Source: Caulobacter sp. S45
Lineage (GTDB): Bacteria > Pseudomonadota > Alphaproteobacteria > Caulobacterales > Caulobacteraceae
Direction of reading: 5' to 3'
Length of the DNA stretch: 33,113 bases
NCBI RefSeq assembly: GCF_903642205.1
Contig: NZ_CAHJWH010000018.1
Location: 1 to 33,113 of the forward strand
A program made the position numbers and the translations under genes. Positions within the stretch are counted from its first letter, which is position 1. Every line of letters starts with the position of its first letter. The notes beneath the pieces are model-generated. The model searched no databases. It was not told the origin of the DNA and worked only from the letters and a program-made list of their open reading frames with translations. Of the stretch, positions 1-10,080 are shown in pieces.

Positions 1-36
1 GCGCCGCGGGACGTTTTGAGCGCGCAGGAGGACATC

Positions 37-1581
37 ATGGCGGAGCAACGGTCAGTCATCGTGGGCAGCGAGCGGACCCCGCCCACAGGCGTGGACACGG
101 GGGAAGTCGCCGCGGAAGCGGTCGCGCAGGTGAGCGTCTATCTCAAGCCGCCGACTGCGCTTCACCCTTCGAGGGACCAGAGCTTCCGCACGCGGACGGA
201 GCTCAGAACCGAGCGCCAGGCGAGCCTTGCGGACGCGATGGCGCGCCTGCAGGCCTTCGCCAGGCGCGAGGGGCTGAGCGTGGTGGAGACCGATGCGGGC
301 CGCCGCCTGGTCCGGCTCGAAAGCACGCTGGGTGCGCTCCAGGCCGCCTTCGGGACGCAGCTCCGCCAGTACCGGCACGCAGGCCGGGCCTTCCGGGCGC
401 GCTCGGGGGCCCTGACCGCCCCCTCCGACATCTCGGCCATGGTCGAAGCCGTCCTCGGCCTGGACCAGCGCCCGATCGCCACGCCCAAGTCCAGGCGGCT
501 CGCCAACCCGAGCGTCGATGCAGGCTTCCTGCCGAACCAGGTCGCCAGGCTGTACGGCTTCCCCTCCCCGTCCGGTGCGGGATCGGGCCAGTGCATCGGC
601 GTCATCGAGCTCGGCGGCGGCTTCAACGCCAGCGACACGGCGGCCGCGTTCGCCGCCATGTCGCTGGCGCCGCCCCAGGTGACCGCCGTACCGGTGTCAG
701 GCGGGGCGAACACGCCGGGCAAGGACACCGACGCCGACGGCGAGGTGGCCCTGGACATCCAGGTGGCGGGCGCAGGCGCGCCGGGCGCGCACCTGGCGGT
801 CTATTTCGCCGCCAACACGGACCAGGGCTTCGTCGACGCCATCAGCCAGGCCGCACATGACGAGGCCAACGCGCCGAGCGTGCTTTCCATCAGCTGGGGC
901 TCGGCCGAGAGCGGCTGGACCCAGCAGGCGATCACCGCCATGGGCTCCGCCCTCCAGGACGCCGCCGACCTGGGCGTCACCGTCCTCGCCGCCTCAGGCG
1001 ACGGGCTGGCCACCGATGGCGTGGACGACGGCAAGGCGCACGTGGATTTCCCGGCCTCCAGTCCGCTCGTCCTGGGGTGCGGAGGCACGCACCTTACAGC
1101 GTCCAGCACCGAGATCAGCGGCGAGACGGTGTGGAACAGCGACGGCGGAGGAACAGGCGGCGGGATCAGCGACCTCTTCGACATCCCCGCCTACCAGGCC
1201 CCATTATCGCTGCCAGCCTCGGTGAACGGCCAGCGCAAGGGTCGCGGCGTTCCCGACGTCGCGGCCAACGCCGATCCGGACAGCGGCTACCGCGTGGTGG
1301 TCGACGGGCAGGCCCAGGTGATCGGGGGCACCAGCGCGGCGGCGCCGCTCTGGGCCGGGCTGTTCGCCCTGATCAACGCGGGCGCCGGCCGCCCGTCGGG
1401 CCAGCCCCACGCAGTGCTCTACGCCCATGCCGACGCGTTCCGCGACATTGTCTTGGGTGACAACAGGTCCGGTAGCGTCGGCTATGCGGCGGCAAAGGGC
1501 TGGGACGCCTGCACCGGGCTTGGATCGCCCAGGGCGGCCGAAGTGGCGGCGCTTTTCGCCTCGGGGAAGGCCCCCGAGTAA
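37..1581 (+). CDS. Sedolisin (S53) family serine-carboxyl peptidase, kumamolisin type
   Basis: Acid-type endopeptidase of family S53 with a Ser-Glu-Asp catalytic triad. Of the 514 residues, roughly 25-165 match the pro-kumamolisin activation domain and about 170-510 the peptidase domain. Visible catalytic residues are Glu236 and Asp240 in GEVALDIQV, the oxyanion Asp322 in AASGDG and the nucleophile Ser433 in GGTSAAAP. The calcium site is suggested by FRDI (Asp470) and by GWDACTGLGSP with Asp490. The start is the ATG at 37 because AGGAGG lies 5 bases upstream; an in-frame TTG at 16 is less likely. The first 25 residues show no hydrophobic signal peptide, so how the enzyme is exported, if it is, is unclear. 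It converges on the radical SAM gene with a 25-base gap. The family call is firm; the substrate is unknown. Confidence 0.93.
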   Translation: MAEQRSVIVGSERTPPTGVDTGEVAAEAVAQVSVYLKPPTALHPSRDQSFRTRTELRTERQASLADAMARLQAFARREGLSVVETDAGRRLVRLESTLGALQAAFGTQLRQYRHAGRAFRARSGALTAPSDISAMVEAVLGLDQRPIATPKSRRLANPSVDAGFLPNQVARLYGFPSPSGAGSGQCIGVIELGGGFNASDTAAAFAAMSLAPPQVTAVPVSGGANTPGKDTDADGEVALDIQVAGAGAPGAHLAVYFAANTDQGFVDAISQAAHDEANAPSVLSISWGSAESGWTQQAITAMGSALQDAADLGVTVLAASGDGLATDGVDDGKAHVDFPASSPLVLGCGGTHLTASSTEISGETVWNSDGGGTGGGISDLFDIPAYQAPLSLPASVNGQRKGRGVPDVAANADPDSGYRVVVDGQAQVIGGTSAAAPLWAGLFALINAGAGRPSGQPHAVLYAHADAFRDIVLGDNRSGSVGYAAAKGWDACTGLGSPRAAEVAALFASGKAPE

Positions 1582-1606
1582 GCAAGGCGAGAAGTCGCTG
1601 GCGGCG

Positions 1607-2707
1607 TCACGTCCAGTAGAGGATCCGGGCCGAGGGGAGTTCCCGGCCGATCATGGTGGAGAGCGCCTCGCGCATGTCCCGCATGAGGGCGGCCGGATAG
1701 ACGAACTTGGTCGAGCCGAACTTGGTCAGCTTGCGCGACCGGCTGTCCTCGTCGAGGTCCAGCGCTGTACCCGGGTACCAGGCCTGCAGCACCGCCTTGG
1801 ACTTGGGCGTGAACCGGTGGGTGATCAGCTCCGCGGTGAGGTCGAGGTCGGGAATCCCCTCCAGCTCGGCTGCAGCCTGTGCGAAGAGCGCCGTGTAGGC
1901 CTCGCGCCACCCGTCGACGGGCTGGATAGGCGCGACGGTCAGCCCGACCCGGTAGCCGTCCCGTGCGAGCCGGCCCAGGGCTGCGAGCCGGGCGGCGAGA
2001 GGGCTCGTACCCCCTTCGAAGCGGATCAGCGGCGCGGCGTTGACCGACATGCGCACCCTCACGCGGCGCGCATGAGCCAGACCCAGCAGGGGCTCCACGC
2101 CATCGAACTTGGTGGTGAAGCGGAGCTGCACGGGCGCCTCCCAAGCTCCGAAGAAGCGCACCGCCTCCGCAAGGCTGCCGGTCAGATGCTCGACCCCGAG
2201 CGGGTCGGCGTAGCAGGAAGCCTCGAAGGTCGTGCCTTCCTGGCTTCGCGCCTGGGACACGGAGGTGACCGACCCCTGGCCCACATAGGCGGCCAGGTCA
2301 TCTAGGATCTCCCCTACATTGGCGTAGACGCGGGTGATGGGCGCGCCGGCGAGCGAGCCTGCAAGATAACAGTACTGGCAGTGGGCGTGACATCCTTCGG
2401 CCAAGTCGAAGCGCCAGTCCGCCGACGGCGGGATGGGCTGCAGCCGCCGCTTGCCGGCCGGCGCGACGACGACCGCCAGGGTCGATTTGGCGTCCTTGTA
2501 GGCGGTGCGCTTATCCGCGGCCTTGGGCAGGACCACCCGGTCGCCGGGAAGCTCCACCACGTCGGACCCTAGGCTCGCCGCGCGCGCAGCGATCTCGCGA
2601 CCATGCGCCCACGCCATGGCCGAGTGCGTGATCACCACCCGCCGCGGCCGCCACAGCCGTGGGCTTCCGGCGGGAATACGAGGAACGCGGCTACTCAGGA
2701 CTTCCAT
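1607..2707 (-). CDS. Spore photoproduct lyase (SPL) family radical SAM protein
   Basis: Radical SAM protein of about 366 residues. The cluster-binding motif CxxxCxxC is seen as Cys106, Cys110 and Cys113 in EGCHAHCQYCYLAG, preceded by the SPL-family stretch LQPIPPSADWRFDLAEG. Known SPL enzymes repair the UV lesion spore photoproduct using a 4Fe-4S cluster and S-adenosylmethionine. Members in non-sporulating bacteria are of unproven function, so only the family is claimed here. The reading frame is open far upstream, but that part is the antisense shadow of katG and its terminator. The ATG at 2707 places the start just before the conserved LWRPRRVVIT. An ATG at 2785, with GAGGAG 12 bases ahead of it, is an alternative that adds 26 residues. 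The gene lies behind the katG terminator and is probably transcribed from its own promoter. Confidence 0.85.
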   Translation of the reverse strand: MEVLSSRVPRIPAGSPRLWRPRRVVITHSAMAWAHGREIAARAASLGSDVVELPGDRVVLPKAADKRTAYKDAKSTLAVVVAPAGKRRLQPIPPSADWRFDLAEGCHAHCQYCYLAGSLAGAPITRVYANVGEILDDLAAYVGQGSVTSVSQARSQEGTTFEASCYADPLGVEHLTGSLAEAVRFFGAWEAPVQLRFTTKFDGVEPLLGLAHARRVRVRMSVNAAPLIRFEGGTSPLAARLAALGRLARDGYRVGLTVAPIQPVDGWREAYTALFAQAAAELEGIPDLDLTAELITHRFTPKSKAVLQAWYPGTALDLDEDSRSRKLTKFGSTKFVYPAALMRDMREALSTMIGRELPSARILYWT

Positions 2708-2897
2708 CAGACGTCCCCAACGCGCATCCGGCGGAAAAGGCCCTGGCCTAGAACGTCCAAGAGCCGTTTCAACACGTGGCGGCATCGGTCGAGACGGCTC
2801 CTCAGGAGGAGGAAGCGTATGGAAAGTGCCCCCCGGTTCGTCATCTTGCGAGCTTACTCGGTCTCCAAGCACGCGGGAACGTTCAGGTAATTCAGAA

Positions 2898-2926
2898 AGG
2901 GCGAAGATCATCGTCATCTTCGCCCT
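2898..2926 (-). terminator. Rho-independent terminator of katG
   Basis: A perfect 11-bp inverted repeat (AGGGCGAAGAT / ATCTTCGCCCT) with a 7-base loop lies about 30 bases after the katG stop codon. Read on the minus strand it is followed by a short T-rich stretch (TTTCTGAATT). It separates katG from the SPL-family gene downstream. The stem is mixed in GC content and the T-tract is short, so termination may be partial. Confidence 0.75.
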
Positions 2927-2955
2927 CGATTCTAAGGCTTCCAGGCCGGCGGCGG

Positions 2956-5489
<2,534 letters not shown>

Positions 5490-5800
5490 TTACGGTAACC
5501 TCCACGTGACCGAGCGCGCCGGCTGCCGCCATCCCCTGGTGAGCCGCCCATGATCCAGCGCCTTAGCCCAGGCGAACAAAGCCGGGCCGCCGCAGCCGTC
5601 TCGTTGCGGACTCTTGCCATCTGGAGCTTGCTCGGGGCTCAGCTCCGCCACCGTCCGTTCGCCACGCAGCGCCTCTAGCGCCACCTTGGCGTTGAACTCA
5701 GCAGAAGACCGCTTCCGCTTGCCCGTCATCGGGTCCGTCCTTCCTCTCGGTCGAACCCACCTCAACACCCTGTCCGATTTCAAGGGACCACCTCACTTAA
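5490..5800 (-). mobile_element. Remnant of an IS3-family insertion sequence (5' end of orfA)
   Basis: A minus-strand frame from the ATG at 5729 begins MTGKRKRSSAEFNAKVALEA, followed by LRGERTVAELS, the typical N-terminus of IS3-family OrfA (a helix-turn-helix transposase subunit). After about 31 residues the similarity stops and the frame runs on with unrelated residues to 5490. No orfB with its DDE catalytic domain follows. The bases upstream of the ATG, up to about 5796, read like the terminal leader of such elements (GGTGGTCCCTTGAAATCGGA on the minus strand). It is therefore a truncated end of an element, not a working transposon. It sits between katG and tRNA-Leu. Confidence 0.72.
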
Positions 5801-5877
5801 TGGACCTCGGCAAGGCGTCGTCGGCGATGCGATTAGGCCGATAAATACGCTGCGGAAGGCTTAGCTCGACCTAAAGG

Positions 5878-5962
5878 TGGTGCGGGTGGTCGGGGTCGAA
5901 CCGACACTCCTTGCGGAACCGGATTTTGAGTCCGGCGCGTCTACCAATTCCACCACACCCGC
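5878..5962 (-). tRNA. tRNA-Leu (anticodon CAA)
   Basis: An 85-base minus-strand tRNA with an encoded CCA end (5878-5880). The acceptor stem GCGGGTG pairs with CACCCGC and the discriminator base is A. The D-arm sequence TGGTGGAATTGGTAGACGC is typical of leucine tRNAs, and a long variable arm lies between the anticodon and T arms (TTCCGCAAGGAGTG). The T-arm GGTTCGACCCC is intact. The anticodon loop CTCAAAA gives CAA at 5926-5928, reading UUG codons. Its 3' end faces the IS remnant, but I see no duplicated tRNA end that would mark an integrated island. Confidence 0.96.
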
Positions 5963-6172
5963 ATTAAGGCGCTCGGCTCCTCTGTGGCTCCTAGCGCATT
6001 TCAGGCCGTTTCGGGAGGCCCGTCAGGTGGCACGCTAAGTGCCTGTTTCGTGTCAGAATAAAAAGTCTATAGAACCCAGCACAAATCGCTTTTCGAGGCT
6101 GCGCGTCTACTATTCGCGACCGGGGCACAGTCCGCGCAGATTACCGGCGATAGAGATCCTTCCCGGCCTGGC

Positions 6173-6199
6173 GCAAGGCGGCGGCCTGCGCCGCCTTGC
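6173..6199 (-). terminator. Hairpin downstream of the PsiF-like gene
   Basis: An 11-bp perfect inverted repeat (GCAAGGCGGCG / CGCCGCCTTGC) with a 5-base loop begins 11 bases after the stop codon of the PsiF-repeat gene. It has no following T-tract, so it could be a terminator that needs help, a transcript-stabilising hairpin or simply GC-rich sequence. Confidence 0.4.
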
Positions 6200-6210
6200 G
6201 GGCCTCGGTC

Positions 6211-6465
6211 CTACTTGCTCTTCTTGCAGGCGCGCATGAACTTCTCGCGGTCCTTCCCGTGGACGCCCTTGGAGTCTGCGCTTGCGGAGCAGGCCAGGGA
6301 CGCCTCCGTCCGTGCACCCTTGGGCGCTAGACCGGTGTGGGTGGTGGTGACCTTTGGATGGCCGGCCACCTTGGTGGTGGTCGTGGTCGTGGCAGTAGGC
6401 GCCTGCGCCATGGCCGAGCCAGCCATGAGGATTATGGCGGCCGCAGCCAGCATGAACGTACGCAT
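6211..6465 (-). CDS. PsiF-repeat small periplasmic protein
   Basis: A protein of 84 residues with an N-terminal signal peptide (residues 1-22, MRTFMLAAAAIILMAGSAMA, likely cut after AMA) and a Thr-rich linker. One PsiF-type repeat is present near the C-terminus, recognisable as SLACSASADSKGVHGKDREKF followed by MRACKKSK, with two cysteines that could form a disulfide. E. coli PsiF is induced by phosphate starvation, but its function is unknown. The E. coli protein has two repeats; this one has one. The start at 6465 was chosen because the signal peptide begins there and GAGGGAG lies about 9 bases upstream. The longer frame to 6546 has no supporting site. Confidence 0.82.
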   Translation of the reverse strand: MRTFMLAAAAIILMAGSAMAQAPTATTTTTTKVAGHPKVTTTHTGLAPKGARTEASLACSASADSKGVHGKDREKFMRACKKSK

Positions 6466-6566
6466 AGGAGTCGCTCCCTCTTGAGGACCCTGACTGTAGC
6501 TTGGCCATGACGTCTGTCGAGACACTCCGAGCTTACAGTTTCTCAAGCTCGCAACGTCGAAGCGCG

Positions 6567-7598
6567 TCAGGCGCCCTGCACCTGTGTCATCTTGAAGATG
6601 CCCTGGGCGTTGGAACTGTCGAAGCGCAGATCGATACGCCCGGCTTCCGCCTCTACATCCCGGGTGATGAACTCGTAGAAGGAGCCTGGCGCACTCATCC
6701 GCACCTCACCGCCACTGTCGTCGAGGAAGCTGCGCTCCACCGGATCGGCGCGGAAAGCGGTCTGGCGCACGCGGCCCGAAGCGGAGATCTCGACCGCGGG
6801 CTTCATCGGGCGGCCGAGCGCACGCTGAGCCTGGGCCAGAGCGTCCACGTCCGAAACCCGGTCCGTGGCGTGGTTGAAGGCGTTGCCCTCAGTGGCGATC
6901 CAGGCCGCCTCCGCCGACTCGCCCAGCAGGGTGCGGTAGTCGGCGAGCCGCGGGACCGCATGCCGGCGCCCAAAGACCGACGCCAGGACCGACAGCAGCC
7001 GGATGGCTGCGGCCATTTCCAGCTCGCCCTTGGCGCGAAGCTGGCCTAAGTCGGCGAGGCTGACCGGATCAAGCGGATCGCTGGAACTATCGAAGACCGC
7101 ATGGGCGGCGGCCTGGAAGGGCGCGCTGAAGCGGTCCACATGCAACTCGCTCAGGAAGAACTGCGGCACGTCCTCCGGAAAGTCCTCCTGGGCGTAGGCG
7201 CGGCCCGTCATCCCCAGCCTGTCCAGCGGGTAGACGCCAGCCAGTGCGTAGCCAAGCGGCTCCAGGACACGGGTGAAGGCCGCTTCACCCGGTGGCAGAG
7301 CGCCCGTCGGCCCCTCTTTGAATCGAATGGTGCGCAACGCGCCGTGATCGAACACGACACCCGCACCGTCTGCCCGCCGATCCGCCACATAGGCCGCGGC
7401 GGTCGGCGCCCGGGCGAGCAGGTCGTGGAACAGCAGGATGTTGAGCGCCATGGCGGCCACAGCCCGAGAGACCCGCCCATCGGCCCCGGACGGGTTAAGC
7501 AAAGCCGGCGACATCCGCAGGGCCTCGAGCGTGTCGCGGGCGGCGGAGTGGCCGAGGATCGTCTCGACCAGGCGATGCAATTGCGGCGGCTCACCCAT
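6567..7598 (-). CDS. hglS: 2-oxoadipate dioxygenase/decarboxylase (HglS, DUF1338 family)
   Basis: Fe(II) enzyme of the DUF1338 family. In Pseudomonas, HglS converts 2-oxoadipate to D-2-hydroxyglutarate with loss of CO2, a late step of D-lysine catabolism. The three metal ligands of the family are visible: His85 in FDHGALRTIR, His243 in EGNAFNHATDRV and Glu309 in SFYEF. Arg89 lies four residues after the first His, as does the substrate-binding Arg of HglS. The C-terminal signature FDSSNAQGIFKMTQ is also present. The length is 343 residues from the ATG at 7598, which has GGAG 7 bases upstream; a TTG two codons earlier is possible. No other lysine-pathway gene lies beside it, so its substrate here is inferred from the family alone. 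Confidence 0.87.
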   Translation of the reverse strand: MGEPPQLHRLVETILGHSAARDTLEALRMSPALLNPSGADGRVSRAVAAMALNILLFHDLLARAPTAAAYVADRRADGAGVVFDHGALRTIRFKEGPTGALPPGEAAFTRVLEPLGYALAGVYPLDRLGMTGRAYAQEDFPEDVPQFFLSELHVDRFSAPFQAAAHAVFDSSSDPLDPVSLADLGQLRAKGELEMAAAIRLLSVLASVFGRRHAVPRLADYRTLLGESAEAAWIATEGNAFNHATDRVSDVDALAQAQRALGRPMKPAVEISASGRVRQTAFRADPVERSFLDDSGGEVRMSAPGSFYEFITRDVEAEAGRIDLRFDSSNAQGIFKMTQVQGA

Positions 7599-7657
7599 GC
7601 TCAAGCTCCAGAAGCGTAGCTGCCCCTCACCCTCACGCGGAGGTCAGCCGTAACGCC

Positions 7658-8659
7658 TCAGTAGCGGTAAGGCCGGTGATGGCGATAGTACCAGACATGG
7701 TAGGGATATGGACGATAGCTCCACCGGCCGCCGACGTAGAGCCAGGGATTGTAATCCACAGGTGCAGCGTAGGCGTAGCCTCCACCGTAGGTGAAGCCCG
7801 GCGCATCCCCGCGCAGCACGTAGCCGGGCGGACACCCGGGGCTTGTGCCGCCTGGCTGACTGGAGGCGACCGCTCCGCCCAGCAACGCCCCACCCGCAGC
7901 GCCGGCGAGCGCTCCGGCGCCACGGCTATGGCGACCGGCCAGCCCTGCGCCGGCGAAGGCTCCCAGCGCCCCGCCGATGAGCGCGCCGCCTGCGACGTTG
8001 CCGCCGGACTTCACGCAGTTGTCCGTGGCCCACTGCTCAGCCGCCTGAGCATATTGCTGGTCGGCCTGAGGCGAGCCGCCTGCATCCGGGCCGTTTCGAT
8101 CGTATCCTGGCGGTGGCGGAACCGACGATGCTCCGCCATAGCCCGGCCCTTGCGGATAGCCGTTGTCTGAAGGCGGCGGGTAGCCTTGCTGGCCATAACC
8201 TGGCTGCGCATAGCCGCCCTGCCCATAACCGGATTGATCATAGCCCGACTGGCCGCCGTAGCTTGACTGCCCAGAGCCCTGTTGGCCGTAACCCGGCTGG
8301 CCGTAACCTTGCTGGCCATAGCTCTCAGGCTGACCATAACCCTGTTGCCCGTAACCACCTTGGGGTGGCTGTCCGTAGCCATCCCGCGGAGGTGGCGGTG
8401 CAGATGTGTAGCCGCCCTGCGAAGGATCTTGGCCGTAGCCCGGACCGCCATAGCCTGGCTGCCCGCTAGGATCAGGTTGGCCGTAACCCGATTGGCGATA
8501 GCCTGACTGGTCATAGCCCTGGTCGCCGCCATAGGGCTGGCCATAGGCCTGCGCACCGACATCCTGGGCCGAAGCGAAGGAAGCGGCCAGAGGCGAGACG
8601 CTCAGCCCCAACGCCGCCAGCATCAGGCTCGATCGGGACAGTATCGCGGTCGAGATCAT
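7658..8659 (-). CDS. Secreted Tyr/Gly/Gln-rich low-complexity protein with glycine zipper
   Basis: A protein of 333 residues in three parts. Residues 1-31 form a signal peptide ending SFASA before QDV. Residues 33-190 are low complexity, built from loose repeats such as GYGQ, SYGQQ and QPGYGQ, with 23 tyrosines, no lysine and only three arginines. Residues 218-265 form a glycine-zipper segment ([19 protein letters not shown], then [16 protein letters not shown]) of the kind seen in outer-membrane 17 kDa-antigen-like proteins. The tail (residues 308-333) is rich in Tyr, His and Arg and ends RPYRY. The start at 8659 has GGAGGA about 7 bases upstream. The gene is divergent from the Ig-like gene, with 49 bases between them. 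The function is unknown; the composition suggests self-association or a cell-envelope matrix role, which is inference only. Confidence 0.85.
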   Translation of the reverse strand: MISTAILSRSSLMLAALGLSVSPLAASFASAQDVGAQAYGQPYGGDQGYDQSGYRQSGYGQPDPSGQPGYGGPGYGQDPSQGGYTSAPPPPRDGYGQPPQGGYGQQGYGQPESYGQQGYGQPGYGQQGSGQSSYGGQSGYDQSGYGQGGYAQPGYGQQGYPPPSDNGYPQGPGYGGASSVPPPPGYDRNGPDAGGSPQADQQYAQAAEQWATDNCVKSGGNVAGGALIGGALGAFAGAGLAGRHSRGAGALAGAAGGALLGGAVASSQPGGTSPGCPPGYVLRGDAPGFTYGGGYAYAAPVDYNPWLYVGGRWSYRPYPYHVWYYRHHRPYRY

Positions 8660-8708
8660 CGGCGTATCCTCCGCCGCTCGCCTGAGCAGCCATCTTCCAG
8701 TACAACAA

Positions 8709-9380
8709 ATGAAGTCTGAACCCGCCCTGACCGTTCCGTTCATCGTCCGCCGCCAGACGGCCGGCCATGGTCGAGCGCGGTGTTTTCACCTCCCAGGCCC
8801 TGGCTTGTCAGCTTTGGCGGCGAGTTGGCTGGGCATGACTCTCGGCGCGTCCGCCGCGATGGGAAAGCCGTTGGCCGCCCATCCGAAAGGAGGCGCCCTG
8901 GACACCGAGACCTCGGTGGTTACGGTCACGGCAAGCCGCGTCGTCCCCAAGGTGCAGAGCACCTTCCCTGCCTCCGGCGCCAAGGTCTCGCCTGGACTGC
9001 TCGTGCTGCGGGTGACCTACGACACGCGCATGCGGCCCGAGGGCTGGTCCTACGCGCAGGAGGCCGGCGAGCAATATCCAGACTGCGCAAAAGCTCCACG
9101 CCTGCTGGACGACAAGCGCAGCTTCGTGCTCATCTGCCGCACCCTTCCGGGCAAGCGGTACGCTGTCTGGTTCAACCGGCCGCCCTTGAACGACTTCACC
9201 AGCTTCGGGCGCCGAGCGGCGAAACCCTTCGAGCTGAAGTTCGTCACCAGCGAAGACGAACCGGTGCGCACCCTCACCGAGGCCATGAGGGCCGACCCGG
9301 CCCTGTCCACTCTTGGAAATCCCGTGGAGCCGGACGGTCTGGCCGCCTACGGTCAGGACGCGCCACCTGGAGAGCCGTAG
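8709..9380 (+). CDS. Putative exported protein with an Ig-like (SbsA/Big_5-type) domain
   Basis: A hypothetical protein of up to 223 residues. A hydrophobic stretch around residues 33-50 ending LGASAAMG resembles a signal peptide, but it lies far from the first ATG and that ATG has no clear ribosome binding site. The true start may be an internal TTG near 8805. Residues 78-182 resemble a bacterial Ig-like fold: [19 protein letters not shown], then a Y-D-T-R-M strand and a closing FELKFVTS. Two cysteines (126 and 143) could form a disulfide. The divergent neighbour is also secreted. I cannot assign a function. Confidence 0.7.
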   Translation: MKSEPALTVPFIVRRQTAGHGRARCFHLPGPGLSALAASWLGMTLGASAAMGKPLAAHPKGGALDTETSVVTVTASRVVPKVQSTFPASGAKVSPGLLVLRVTYDTRMRPEGWSYAQEAGEQYPDCAKAPRLLDDKRSFVLICRTLPGKRYAVWFNRPPLNDFTSFGRRAAKPFELKFVTSEDEPVRTLTEAMRADPALSTLGNPVEPDGLAAYGQDAPPGEP

Positions 9381-9710
9381 GCCTCAGCCTGTCGTGCGCC
9401 TGGCAGTCGGACGACGGCCGGGCGGCGCTCCCTTCGACTTGGCCCGGGTGGCTGTTCGGCCGCCTTCGGCGCAGCGCCCGTACGCTGCAGACTGGCCCGG
9501 AGACCGCCTTAAGGTCGGTGACGTTGCCGTCCTCGGGTTCGACGACAGTCACAGCGTTCTGGCCCTCTGCTTGCTGGCGACAAAACCCTTCAACGCCTCT
9601 TCGTAGCGGTCGGTGAACTGGCTCGGATCGAAGGGAACCTGCTGCTGCTCGATGAGCTGGAAGGCAATCTCGACCATGGCTGCCGCCATCTTCCAATCTC
9701 CCCTGTCCGG
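9353..9710 (-). pseudogene. Frameshifted C-terminal remnant of a Ku (non-homologous end joining) gene
   Basis: Minus-strand translation shows pieces of a Ku C-terminus in three consecutive frames. Frame one (down to a stop at 9549) reads MVEIAFQLIEQQQVPFDPS, then QFTDRYEEALKGFVASKQ. Frame two continues EGQNAVTVVEPEDGNVTDL. Frame three continues LRASLQRTGAAPKAAEQPPG and ends at a stop at 9353. In intact Ku proteins these blocks follow each other as (I)EQ..FDPS.F.DRYE.AL...V..K, then the V.DL..ALR.SL tail. At least two frameshifts separate them. Nothing like the Ku core domain is found upstream, where tusA begins on the other strand at 9796. Intact Ku binds double-strand DNA ends and recruits LigD; this copy cannot. 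The identification rests on short motifs read by eye. Confidence 0.62.
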
Positions 9711-9795
9711 CCCGACGAGGCGCGAGGAGCGAACGGGCGCGCAGATGACTCGTTCGGCCCTTGCTTGGCGGCGCTCTGTTGCGCATCAGGCAGGG

Positions 9796-10080
9796 ATGAA
9801 CGCGGAGCTTCCCCACGGAGGCGAGACGGTCGTGGATGCGCGTGGCCATCGCTGCCCCACGCCGACCCTGCGGCTGCGACGGGCTCTGGCGGCCGAGCCG
9901 GACGGAGCGGTCATCTTGTTGCTGGCCGACGATCCCATGGCGCGCATTGACGTGCCGCATTTCGCCATTGGAGCGGGCCACGTGATCGAGGACCTCAGCC
10001 AGGAAGACGGCGTCCTTCGCTTCAGGGTGCGGAAGGGCGTTTCGGCGGTCGGCGCGGTCCGTGGTGGACGCCCGGCGTGA
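9796..10080 (+). CDS. TusA-family sulfurtransferase / sulfur carrier
   Basis: A small protein of 94 residues with the TusA (SirA/YedF) signature: VVDARGHRCPTPTLRLRRAL, where Cys20 followed by Pro is the persulfide-carrying residue of the family, then LLLADDPMARIDVPHFAIGAGH. Family members pass sulfur to tRNA thiolation, molybdopterin or other acceptors; which applies here cannot be told. The ATG at 9796 is chosen because the conserved domain begins soon after it; only a weak AGG precedes it. Its last 59 bases overlap the end of the YihY/BrkB gene on the other strand. Confidence 0.85.
   Translation: MNAELPHGGETVVDARGHRCPTPTLRLRRALAAEPDGAVILLLADDPMARIDVPHFAIGAGHVIEDLSQEDGVLRFRVRKGVSAVGAVRGGRPA

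Noticed and set aside
5490-5962. A genomic island at tRNA-Leu.
   Set aside because: No integrase and no repeated tRNA 3' end were seen; katG and its neighbours have the same base composition as the rest.
6146-6210. Protein-like minus-strand sequence (EARKAAQAAALRQAGKDLYRR) just after the PsiF stop, one frame off.
   Set aside because: PsiF repeats normally end right after the second Cys-Lys-Lys, as the called gene does. The stretch is formed by the GC-rich hairpin and has no start of its own. A frameshifted extension cannot be fully excluded.
8145-8560. Short DNA repeats that might be mistaken for a CRISPR or satellite array.
   Set aside because: The repeats follow codon periodicity and encode the GYGQ-type protein repeats; spacing and units are irregular.
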